64,000 nt of DNA from CAZMGG01 sp964565715. Its GTDB lineage: Bacteria > Planctomycetota > UBA1135 > UBA2386. A program made the translations under genes and the position numbers. Of this stretch, positions 44,201 to 50,694 are shown piece by piece; position 1 is the first letter of the stretch; every line of letters starts with the position of its first letter. The notes beneath the pieces were generated by a model that did not search any database, was not told the origin of the DNA, and was given only the letters and a program-made list of their open reading frames with translations. Location of the stretch: positions 17,925 to 81,924 of the forward strand of contig CAZMGG010000008.1 of the NCBI GenBank assembly GCA_964565715.1. Reading direction: 5' to 3'.

Positions 44201-44834
44201 CGCCGATCCAGTCGAACGCGTCGAACTTGAAGAAGTCGACGCCGATCGCGTCGCGGGTGATCTTGTGACCGCCGTGGCCGAGGTCGGCGACGGCCCCGCG
44301 CAGGAACGGCAGCAGCCGCTGCCGGCACAGGGAACTCTCGCTGCGGTCAGAGCCGGTGACGCCCGGCACGAAGTGCTCGAGGGCCTCGTTGACCAGACGC
44401 AGGGGCAGGTCGCGGCGGAAGTTGCTGTCCGCGCGCAGCACCCGCAGGCGATCCGGGGCGAACCCGGCCAGCGCCGCCGGCGGGGCGACCGCGTCGGGAT
44501 GACCGTCCTGCAGCCAGATCGTGCGCGTGCCGAGTTCGGCGGCCAGCGGCAGCCAGGCCTCGTCGGCGGCGATCAGGCAGGCGCTCCCGCCCAGCAGGGT
44601 GCGCATCGCCCGTTCGTCGCTGTCGCCGGCGAACGGGATGCAGCGGCCGACCTCCCAGCTCCGTGCCCGGTCGATCTGCACGAACGGCAGGCGGCTGCGC
44701 CAGGCCGTGACCCAGTGGCCGCCGAAGCGCGAGCCCGGCGGCAGGGCCGCCGCCTCGGTGTGCAGCACGACGTAGGGGCGCAGCTCCGGCGGGAGCGGGG
44801 CCGAGACCGGTGCGGTGCGAGGGGCCTGGTCCAT
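41268..44834 (-). CDS. Giant fusion: SAM methyltransferase, GT-A-like segment, GT9 heptosyltransferase-like, helical tail
   Basis: 1188 residues from ATG 44834. Order: an N-terminal segment; a class-I methyltransferase at about 175-300 (VADLGHGGHKITRDAIGVDFF, SFDTVYSSHCLEDLWHPHQAL, RVLRPGGHLALFLP); a degenerate GT-A-like stretch at about 330-470 (PTVSVLLVADPSG...GEFLLVLAPGALLAPDAG); a GT9 domain from about 555 (ILVVMLRTLGDCVLSTPVL) to the donor loop LFVGPDSGPLHLASAFG at about 775; a cysteine cluster at about 805-830 (CCAVPCGVTPCAERHC); then about 350 Ala-rich helical residues of TPR character. GT9 enzymes transfer heptose or related sugars; fusion to a methyltransferase suggests capping of a glycan chain. 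Reads through with no break, so it is unlikely to be an assembly join. Confidence 0.75.
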   Translation of the reverse strand: MDQAPRTAPVSAPLPPELRPYVVLHTEAAALPPGSRFGGHWVTAWRSRLPFVQIDRARSWEVGRCIPFAGDSDERAMRTLLGGSACLIAADEAWLPLAAELGTRTIWLQDGHPDAVAPPAALAGFAPDRLRVLRADSNFRRDLPLRLVNEALEHFVPGVTGSDRSESSLCRQRLLPFLRGAVADLGHGGHKITRDAIGVDFFKFDAFDWIGDVRDLWFFRDQSFDTVYSSHCLEDLWHPHQALAEWTRVLRPGGHLALFLPLRDFYPNVGTEGANPGHKDDYVPADVEGFLRDLGGVEIVHSARVERENSFEVVARKKAGRSFFLARDQRPRPTVSVLLVADPSGRPAADGNGIVATVAAAQAALRDVPHEVLVLDRTRADGDQRAAVQDLAARDGRVHVITDRSPQPFGARWERLRRTAAGEFLLVLAPGALLAPDAGSALLAAMAAGAGAAVPAGLDPLGHAHDQDATARCCLLLPAAAWPIDALRDTPWTTDRLWAAFARRRAAVTAAGARVVTAGPLGRPTAALGLCRAAFDQGLAEAGADPIAPTPATAILVVMLRTLGDCVLSTPVLDGLRRRHPDARIDVLTEHAYAWIFRHHPAVDSVIAVSGLPDKDMAWAEDRTAATALAGNDYDRLVLLSDRLESVSYHHSGLTLAGFYAVQAGVPEVAEDAPRVTVPAAAAARWAQLRAERGIPRTFAVLHTRAGWAEKSLPAAISRRIASELAAAGLSPVVIGGPGESVDHPSVHNLAGALTPAESAAAIAEAALFVGPDSGPLHLASAFGVRSLALYGGSHLRVAPPRARGSCSVQAPTCCAVPCGVTPCAERHCGAGGLAVDAVLPRLRELLATAGTDAAGEPIAEFWGSEPVLCAASADGPALVAGQRERFAGTPVLPPIPATPSPPATPRATPAPLTSLQLDLGPRALLLHMQAARQAVAGPARPAAAAADAGALLEAIRDGVTPEDGLEVLRALAAQCRTLAAAQPTLQVLAAAIAHAGAMARGERGRPRPAFRLRAGELLHEAIDIFVPEPSGSLVREQLFTLHREATGEEPGLAHVLHALHAAGAGVDDERVRGQFRQLLLDALRGRLPHHAEVLQQAAMLRRAEDPASAAALLDAHLAALPPAAAAERAEARFVRGTCLAALDRPAAALPDMEFAAAHLRSAADRGSAAEIVAVLRRHLAATTSAPA

Positions 44835-44898
44835 GTCCGGTCGATGTCATCGGCCGCTGCGCGCCATCCGCTGGAGGAAAGCGCCCCCGGAAACGACC

Positions 44899-44929
44899 GC
44901 GGCGGCCCCGGGAGGTCCCGGGCCGCCGC
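44899..44929 (-). terminator. Strong GC hairpin downstream of the DUF2911 gene
   Basis: GCGGCGGCCC pairs with GGGCCGCCGC around a short inner stem (10 bp, a one-base bulge, then about 4 bp). Read on the minus strand it is followed by GGTCGTTTCC. It lies between the DUF2911 gene and the fusion gene, so it may end the former or form a leader hairpin for the latter. Confidence 0.45.
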
Positions 44930-44942
44930 TCGCCGGACGGAT

Positions 44943-44997
44943 TGCTCGTCGACTGCTCGTCGACTACTCGTCGACTGCTCGTCGACTGCTCGTCGAC
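44943..44997. repeat. 11-bp tandem repeat, five units
   Basis: Five head-to-tail units of TGCTCGTCGAC (third unit TACTCGTCGAC), followed by a degenerate sixth unit TACTTGTCGGC that is part of the end of the DUF2911 gene. Each unit carries the palindrome GTCGAC. An 11-bp period is one helical turn, so the palindromes face the same side. Confidence 0.9.
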
Positions 44998-45021
44998 TAC
45001 TTGTCGGCGTCCTTCTTCTCG

Positions 45022-45121
45022 NNNNNNNNNNNNNNNNNNNNNNNNNNNNNNNNNNNNNNNNNNNNNNNNNNNNNNNNNNNNNNNNNNNNNNNNNNNNNNN
45101 NNNNNNNNNNNNNNNNNNNNN
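45022..45121. other. Assembly gap of 100 N, flanked by identical 55-bp ends
   Basis: Exactly 100 N. The 55 bases before the gap (44967-45021) and the 55 after it (45122-45176) are identical, so the two contigs overlap and the gap length is arbitrary. Deleting 45022-45176 should restore a continuous sequence. Confidence 0.95.
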
Positions 45122-45176
45122 CTCGTCGACTGCTCGTCGACTGCTCGTCGACTACTTGTCGGCGTCCTTCTTCTCG
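45122..45176. repeat. Exact 55-bp duplicate of 44967-45021 across the gap
   Basis: Base-for-base identical to the left contig end. It begins CTCGTCGACTGCTCG and ends CTTCTTCTCG, covering three units of the 11-bp repeat and the last codons of the DUF2911 gene. Most likely a k-mer overlap and not a true second copy. Confidence 0.9.
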
Positions 45177-45700
45177 GCCTTGGCCTTCTGGATCGGCAGG
45201 TCGCAGCTGTGCTTGCCGAAGGCGACGTAGAGGCCGGCGGCCTCGCCCTCGCCGGCGTAGAGCCCGAGCAGCAGGCGCTTGCTGTCCATCGGCGTCTCCT
45301 GCAGCGGCAGCTTGATGGTGATGGTCTGCTCGGCGGCCAGGTTGATGCTCCAGGCCAGGTCGTTGTCGATCGTGAAGTAGACCTTGTACTCACCGGCCGG
45401 CACCGCGGTGCCGCCGACGGTGACCGCCGACGACGTGCTGAACTCGCCCAGCGGGGAGTCCTTGGCCGAGCCGTTGACGCGCGTGCGGGTGCGCTCGCCC
45501 TTCTCCTTGTCCATGATCGCGGTCATGGTGCGGCCGGACGCCCAGGTGATGGCGAGGTACTCGCAGGACAGCTTGGAGCCGTCGGCGAAGTCGATCTTCT
45601 GCGAGATCGTCGGGGCGTTGGCGTTGGTGCTGCCCATGCGCTGGGCGGCGGCGGGAACGGCCAGGACGAGGCCGAGGACGAGGGGAAGCAGCTTCTTCAT
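45152..45700 (-). CDS. Secreted DUF2911-family protein
   Basis: 182 residues from ATG 45700 behind an AGGAGA ribosome-binding site; signal peptide MKKLLPLVLGLVLAVPAAAQ. The core matches DUF2911: KLSCEYLAITWASGRTM, GTAVPAGEYKVYFTID, LAWSINLAAEQTITIKLPL and KRLLLGLYAGEGEAAGLYVAFG. The family is a small periplasmic beta-sandwich of unknown function, common in Bacteroidota and Planctomycetota. The C-terminus is Lys-rich (QKAKAEKKDADK), and its stop codon sits inside the 11-bp repeat array next to the assembly gap; the coding part is complete on the right-hand contig. Confidence 0.8.
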   Translation of the reverse strand: MKKLLPLVLGLVLAVPAAAQRMGSTNANAPTISQKIDFADGSKLSCEYLAITWASGRTMTAIMDKEKGERTRTRVNGSAKDSPLGEFSTSSAVTVGGTAVPAGEYKVYFTIDNDLAWSINLAAEQTITIKLPLQETPMDSKRLLLGLYAGEGEAAGLYVAFGKHSCDLPIQKAKAEKKDADK

Positions 45701-45742
45701 GGTTCTCCTGCGGGGGATCGGTAACGGGAAAGGGGCGCCAGT

Positions 45743-46984
45743 CTACGACGGGCGGCGCCGTTTGGTTGGCGCCTTGGCGCGTTTCCGTGGTCGCCCACGG
45801 GCCGGGGTCGCCGGGCCGGCCGACCCGGCGGCCGGCGGGGCGCCCGCGGCACGCGCCGTGGTGGCGTAGTCGGTCAGCAGGTGCCACTGGCGGTGCAGGT
45901 CGTGCTCGTCGACGCCCTCCGGGCGCTTGAAGAAGCACGCCAGGTGCCGGGCCGGGCCGGCCTCGCCGCGGCGGGCGGCCAGGTCCAGCAACCGCACCAG
46001 GTCGAGCACCAGCGGCGCCGCCAGGATCGAGTCGCAGCCCTGCCAGGTGAACTGCAGCGCCATGCGATGGCCGAGGAAGCCCTCGAAGTGGATGAAGTCC
46101 CAGGCGGTCTTCAGGTCGTGCAGCGACGGCACGTAGTCGATGCCGACGTGGGTGTGCAGCGGGTAGCCGAGGATCTGCGGCAGCAGGGCGTCCTTGCTCT
46201 GCACCTTGGCCCGCTTGCTCTCGCTGTCGGCCAGCACGGCGCCGTCGCGGTCGCCGAGGATGTTGTAGCCCTGCCAGCTCAGCACCCGCAGGTTGCGGTA
46301 CTTGAACATCGGCGCCAGCGCCGACTTCACCAGGGTCTCGCCGGTCTTGCCGTCACTGCCCGCGAACGGCGCGCCGTTGCGGGCGAAGCGGGCGCGGATC
46401 GCCGGCAGCAGCGCGGCGTTGCTCGGCGTGAAGTTGACGAACGGCAGGCCCAGGCAGGCCGCGGCCCAGGCGTAGAGGGCCGAGGGCCGCACCAGGTCCC
46501 GGCGGTCGGCGAGGAGCGCCTGCTCGAAGGCCGCCTCGTCGAGGTGCTCGGGGCACGGCAGGAGCGCCGGTTCGGTCGAGGTGAGGTTCACGCAGACGAC
46601 GGCGTCGAGCCGGTGCTTCTGGCGGAAGGCGGCGATGTCGGCGCAGATGCGCTCGACCTGGGCGGTGAGCGGCAGCCCGTCGGCCCGGCTGGCCTTGGCC
46701 ATCGCCGCGATCGCGGCGCCGGTGTTGGTCAGCACGCCGCGACGGATCGTGCCGCTGAGCCGGCGCAGCTCCGGCGACAGCTCCTGCAGCAGGCCGAGCG
46801 GGATGGTGCCGTTCAGGCGCTGGATCTCGGCGCCGGCCTCCGCCCAGTCGCCGTCCCGGATGTCGTGGCCGCCGAAGACGAGGCCGTCGATCGGCGGCAA
46901 CGGCACGCCGGCGAACAGGTCGGTGGCGGTGATCAAGCCCTGCGGGCCGGCGCGGCCCCGGGCCATGGCGCGGGCGCCGATCAC
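45743..46984 (-). CDS. myo-Inositol-1-phosphate synthase (true N-terminus lies upstream)
   Basis: 413 residues from GTG 46984, the first standard start. The conserved MIPS core is present: IDGLVFGGHDIRDGDW, GLPFVNFTPSNAALLPAI, GSDGKTGETLVKSALAP, GYNILGDRDGAVL, YVPSLHDLKTAWDFIHFEGFLGH and TWQGCDSILAAPLVLD. It isomerises and cyclises glucose 6-phosphate to inositol phosphate using NAD. The glycine-rich NAD loop GVWLFGALGGLATT is encoded directly upstream in the same frame (to about 47062), where no ATG, GTG or TTG exists; an ATC codon (47062-47060) begins IATSHEKPRKLG. So the gene very likely extends to 47062 with an odd start or a base error. The C-terminal 40 residues are Arg/Lys-rich. Supplies inositol for phospholipids or solutes. 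Confidence 0.88.
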   Translation of the reverse strand: MIGARAMARGRAGPQGLITATDLFAGVPLPPIDGLVFGGHDIRDGDWAEAGAEIQRLNGTIPLGLLQELSPELRRLSGTIRRGVLTNTGAAIAAMAKASRADGLPLTAQVERICADIAAFRQKHRLDAVVCVNLTSTEPALLPCPEHLDEAAFEQALLADRRDLVRPSALYAWAAACLGLPFVNFTPSNAALLPAIRARFARNGAPFAGSDGKTGETLVKSALAPMFKYRNLRVLSWQGYNILGDRDGAVLADSESKRAKVQSKDALLPQILGYPLHTHVGIDYVPSLHDLKTAWDFIHFEGFLGHRMALQFTWQGCDSILAAPLVLDLVRLLDLAARRGEAGPARHLACFFKRPEGVDEHDLHRQWHLLTDYATTARAAGAPPAAGSAGPATPARGRPRKRAKAPTKRRRPS

Positions 46985-47120
46985 CAGGGTGGTGGCGAGG
47001 CCACCGAGCGCACCGAACAGCCAGACGCCGAGCTTCCGGGGCTTCTCGTGGGAGGTAGCGATGGGTGGGGTCCGAAACGGGGGCGGGCACCATAACGGAG
47101 CCCGGCCGGTTTTGGTGCGG

Positions 47121-48278
47121 TCACTGGGCCGGGCCGGGGTCGCGGGCCGCCTCGCGGACCACCACGCCGAGGAAGACGAGGCACAGCAGCGGCTTCATCC
47201 AGACCGTCGGGCCGCCGGTCAGCAGCCGGCCGACCGGATTGCTGGCCACGAACAGCAGGACGATTCCCACCAGGGTCACCAGCAGCCGGGTCCGGCCGGC
47301 GGCGCGGGCCTGGGCCGCCAGGATGGCCAGCGGCGGGGCCAGCAGGGCGTAGGTGTTCCGTTCGGTCTTGGGGCTCAGCAGCAGCACGTAGCCGACCCCG
47401 AACGTGTAGAGCCGGAGCAGCGCGTCCCGCGGCGTGCCGCGGCGGCAGGCCCACCAGCACAGGGCCAGCGTCACCGCCGCCGCCCCCAGCTGGATCACCG
47501 TCTGGGTCGCCGGCTCCAGGCCGAGGCCCAGTTCGCGCAGGGACCAGAACAGCTGCGCCTGTTCGGACTGGTGGGCGTGCGCGGCGGCGGCCCGGAAGTT
47601 GGCCACGCAGTCCCGGTACTGCTGGACGACGTAGCCCGGCGCCTGGGTGGCGAACGGCAGCGCCGCCACCGCGCAGAGCCCGACCAGCAGGGTCGGCCGC
47701 AGGCGCGGCAGCAGCACGAAGGCCAGCAGTACCGCCACCAGGGCCAGCGGCTTGATCGCCACCGCGAGGCAGAGCCACCACCCGGCCCGCCGCCAGCGGC
47801 CCTCGGCGGCCGCCGCCAGGCCGAGCAGCAGGGCCGCCGCCATGGTCAGCGTCATCTGGCCGTGGCGGGCGCAGCTCCACGCCAGGGGGAACGCCAGGGC
47901 CGCCACCAGCAGCGCCGCCGGCCGCCGCCGGCCGAGCACGGCCAGCGTCATGTGGCGGATGCCGGTGGCGAAGGCCAGCACGTTGCCGATCCGCCAGAGG
48001 GCGCCGGCCCAGGGCATCGGCAGGGCGGCGAACGGCCCGTACAGCACCGCCGAGGCGGGCAGGTAGAGGAAGCCGGTGCCGTCGAGCCGGTAGACCGGGC
48101 GGCCGTGCCACCAGTCCGCCGCCGCCACCCGGTAGATGTGCAGCACCTGCCCGTCGCTGGCCTCCGCGTTCCAGGTGACCGCCGCCGCGACGACGGCGAA
48201 GACCGCCCAGAGCCACCAGCCCCTCTTCGCATCCCGGGCCAGGGCCGGATCGTCGCCGTCGGTCACCCGGCCGAGCAT
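47121..48278 (-). CDS. GT87-like (DUF2029) polyprenol-sugar membrane glycosyltransferase
   Basis: 385 residues from ATG 48278 (GTG 48266 is an alternative). About ten membrane helices. Family motifs of the mannosyltransferase PimE/DUF2029 group are visible: VYRLDGTGFLYLPASAVLYGPFAALP in the first loop (in parts), RHGQMTLTMAAALLLGLA, and AIKPLALVAVLLAFVLLP, where the KP pair is the hallmark. These GT-C enzymes add sugars from polyprenyl-phosphate donors on the outer face. Divergent from the paralogue at 48346 with 67 bases between. Together with the neighbouring inositol-phosphate synthase and UbiA-type enzyme it suggests a mannolipid or polysaccharide pathway. Confidence 0.75.
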   Translation of the reverse strand: MLGRVTDGDDPALARDAKRGWWLWAVFAVVAAAVTWNAEASDGQVLHIYRVAAADWWHGRPVYRLDGTGFLYLPASAVLYGPFAALPMPWAGALWRIGNVLAFATGIRHMTLAVLGRRRPAALLVAALAFPLAWSCARHGQMTLTMAAALLLGLAAAAEGRWRRAGWWLCLAVAIKPLALVAVLLAFVLLPRLRPTLLVGLCAVAALPFATQAPGYVVQQYRDCVANFRAAAAHAHQSEQAQLFWSLRELGLGLEPATQTVIQLGAAAVTLALCWWACRRGTPRDALLRLYTFGVGYVLLLSPKTERNTYALLAPPLAILAAQARAAGRTRLLVTLVGIVLLFVASNPVGRLLTGGPTVWMKPLLCLVFLGVVVREAARDPGPAQ

Positions 48279-48345
48279 AGGCGCCTGCCGGGGATCCGCC
48301 CACACGCCGGTGGATCGGCGGCGGCCGCCGCGGGATAACGCCGGC

Positions 48346-49608
48346 ATGCGCGGGTGGCTGATCCTCGGACTGGCGGTGCTGCTGGTGGCCGGCGCCGTCT
48401 GGTCGGCGAAGCAGGCCAGCCAGGGCGATCGGGAACTGCCGGTCTACGTGCTGGCCGCCGGCCGGATGGTGCAGGGCGAGGAGATCTACCGCCCGCAGGC
48501 GGACCACAAGCCGTTCACCTATCCGCCGTTCTTCGCGCTGCCGTTCGTGCCGTTCACCTGGCTGCCCGACGGCGCCCGGGCGCCGCTGTTCTTCGCCATC
48601 AACCTCGGCCTCCTGCTGCTGGTGCTGCGCTGGCTGCAGGCCTGGGCCCGCACCGTCGGGCAGACGCGCCCGTGGCTGACGTGGCTCCTGGTGGCGCTGC
48701 TGGTCGGCCGCCACCTGGTCTCGCCGTTCGAGAACCAGAGCCACGACCTGGTGATCCTGCTGGCGGTCACCTGGTGCGCGCGGGAGTGGTCCACGGGCCG
48801 GCGGACGCTGGCCGGCGTCGCCGCCGGCGTCGGCGCGGCCTGCAAGGCGACGCCGCTCCTGCTGCTGGGCCTGTTCGGGCTGCGGCGCGCCCTGCCGGCC
48901 CTCCTGGGCCTGTTCGCCGCCGCGGCCGTCCTGACCTGGCTGCCCGACCTCCTGGCGCCGCGGGCCGATGGCCTGCGCCACGTCGTCGCCTGGTACGAGG
49001 GGAGCCTGCGGTCGCTGACCGTCGGCGGCGCCGCCCAGGGCGTCTGGAACACCCACTCCTTCCTGAACCAGAGCCTGCCGGGCACCCTGACGCGGCTCAC
49101 GACGCCGATCACCTCGCAGAATGCCTTCGTGTTCGACGGCATCGCGCTGCTGCACCTGCAGCCGGCGACCTTCCGCATCGTGCTGCTGGCGGCCCAGGCC
49201 GCCGTGCTCGGGCTGCTGTCGTGGATCGCGCTGCGCGGCCATGCCGCGGTGCGGGCCGCGGCGGACCCGGTGGCGGCGCAGCGCGAGGTCGGCCTGGGCG
49301 AGGTGGGCGCCTTCGCCTGCGGCATGGTGCTGCTGTCGCCGATGAGCAGCAAGGCCCACTTCTGCGTGCTGCTGCCGGCGGCGTGGTTCGCCGTGCGGCG
49401 GCTGCTGGCGACCCGCGACCTGCTGCTGGGCGGCTGGCTGCTGCTCGCCTTCGCGCTCGGCTCGCTCACCGCCAAGGATGTGCTCGGCCGGGAGCTCGGC
49501 AATCGGCTGCTGGCGTACGGTTCGGTGACCTGGAGCGCGCTGGCGATGCTGCTGGCCTGCCTGCGGGCCCTGCGGCTCCGGCCGTCGGCCGCGCGCCTCA
49601 GCGGTTGA
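48346..49608 (+). CDS. GT87-like (DUF2029) polyprenol-sugar membrane glycosyltransferase
   Basis: 420 residues from ATG 48346 (MRGWLILGLAVLLVAGAVW). Multi-pass protein with the same family layout as its divergent neighbour: VYVLAAGRMVQGEEIYRP, FTYPPFFALPFVPFTWLP, FENQSHDLVILLAVTWCAREW and GVGAACKATPLLLLGLFGL, where CKATP carries the conserved lysine-proline site. Later loops include WNTHSFLNQSLPGTLTRL and LLSPMSSKAHFCVLLPA (the SPMSSKAH segment is typical of DUF2029). Its last 11 bases overlap the end of the convergent UbiA gene. Confidence 0.78.
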   Translation: MRGWLILGLAVLLVAGAVWSAKQASQGDRELPVYVLAAGRMVQGEEIYRPQADHKPFTYPPFFALPFVPFTWLPDGARAPLFFAINLGLLLLVLRWLQAWARTVGQTRPWLTWLLVALLVGRHLVSPFENQSHDLVILLAVTWCAREWSTGRRTLAGVAAGVGAACKATPLLLLGLFGLRRALPALLGLFAAAAVLTWLPDLLAPRADGLRHVVAWYEGSLRSLTVGGAAQGVWNTHSFLNQSLPGTLTRLTTPITSQNAFVFDGIALLHLQPATFRIVLLAAQAAVLGLLSWIALRGHAAVRAAADPVAAQREVGLGEVGAFACGMVLLSPMSSKAHFCVLLPAAWFAVRRLLATRDLLLGGWLLLAFALGSLTAKDVLGRELGNRLLAYGSVTWSALAMLLACLRALRLRPSAARLSG

Positions 49609-50521
49609 GCACCAGCCACACCACCGCGGCGTAGCCCGCACCGCTCAGCAGCAGCGGCACGTCCTTGAACAGCAGCCGGGAGGGATCGCCGCCCTCGCCG
49701 CGGCGGTAGACCAGGAACAGGTAGCGGAACACGCCGTAGACCACGAACGGCACCGTGAACATCAGGTTGCGGGTGCCGTGGGTCTCGACGGTCTCCGGCG
49801 CGACGGTGTAGAGCGAGTAGCTCAGGATGCTCAGCGCCGCCAGCGGACCGATGATCATGTCGAGGAACGGCGCCGTGTAGTCCCGCATCGTGGCGCGGGT
49901 CGGGGCGCCCGCCTCCTGCTGGCGGCCGACCTCCTCGTAGCGCTTGCAGAACGCCACGAACAGCGAGAAGAAGAACGTGCAGAGCAGCAGCCACGACGAC
50001 GCCCGCACGTCGATGGCGGCGGCGCCGGCGTGGACCCGGAGCTGGAAGCCGAGCGCCACGCACATGCAGTCGACCACCACCATGCGCTTCAGCCGGAACG
50101 AGTAGGCCAGGTTCAGCAGCAGGTAGGCCAATGGCCAGATCGGGAAGCCCTCGGCGGTGGTGGTGAACCGCCACAGGCGCTCGGGCGTGGCCGACAGGTG
50201 GAAGGCGCCGAGGCCGGCCAGGACCACCAGCACCACCAGGGCCAGCAGGGCCATCGGCACCGGCAGGGCGCCGGCGGCGATCGGCCGGAACCGCTTGGTC
50301 GGATGGCGCCGGTCGTCCTCGCGGTCGATGACGTCGTTGAGCAGGTAGATCGAGCTGGCGGCGGCGCAGAACACCAGGAAGGCGACGGTGGCCGCCTGCC
50401 AGGCCGCGGGCTCCGTCACCCGGTGCGCGAACGGCAGCGGCGCGAACACCAGCAGGTTCTTGACCCACTGATGCGGTCGCATCGCCTTCAGCAGCGGCAG
50501 CAGCATGCGGCTGCGCATCAT
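49598..50521 (-). CDS. Decaprenyl-phosphate phosphoribosyltransferase-like UbiA-family enzyme
   Basis: 307 residues from ATG 50521. It begins KAMRPHQWVKNLLVFAPLPFAHR, the characteristic start of 5-phosphoribosyl-1-pyrophosphate:decaprenyl-phosphate transferases. The first Asp-rich motif is NDVIDREDDRRHPTKRFRP, and the second is LAYSFRLKRMVVVDCMCV. About nine helices. In mycobacteria this integral-membrane enzyme (Rv3806c type) makes decaprenylphosphoryl-5-phosphoribose, precursor of the arabinose donor; homologues occur widely. Here it sits with GT-C transferases, pointing to a pentose-containing envelope glycan. Dedicated DprE-like epimerase genes are not visible in the window. Confidence 0.85.
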   Translation of the reverse strand: MMRSRMLLPLLKAMRPHQWVKNLLVFAPLPFAHRVTEPAAWQAATVAFLVFCAAASSIYLLNDVIDREDDRRHPTKRFRPIAAGALPVPMALLALVVLVVLAGLGAFHLSATPERLWRFTTTAEGFPIWPLAYLLLNLAYSFRLKRMVVVDCMCVALGFQLRVHAGAAAIDVRASSWLLLCTFFFSLFVAFCKRYEEVGRQQEAGAPTRATMRDYTAPFLDMIIGPLAALSILSYSLYTVAPETVETHGTRNLMFTVPFVVYGVFRYLFLVYRRGEGGDPSRLLFKDVPLLLSGAGYAAVVWLVLNR

Positions 50522-50694
50522 GGCGAGGGAGCCCTTGGGGACAAGGGCGGCGTCGGGTTCGTCGCCGCGGTTCCGCGGCGGGATGCCGGCAGGGCAGGCA
50601 GCCCTGGACATCGAGCTGCGAGGGCGCTGAGGTCGCGCCCGCCTGCGCACCGTTCCATCGCTGCCCGGGGCGGCTACGCTCGCCGCCCCTTTCC

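Noticed and set aside
45022..45121. Missing genes inside the N gap
   Set aside because: The flanks overlap exactly by 55 bases, so little or no sequence is missing.
44943..45176. CRISPR array
   Set aside because: Repeat units are 11 bp head to tail without spacers, and no cas genes are present.
46981..49641. An 886-residue minus-strand frame over two GT87 genes
   Set aside because: Overlaps genuine membrane proteins in other frames and has no membrane helices or motifs of its own.
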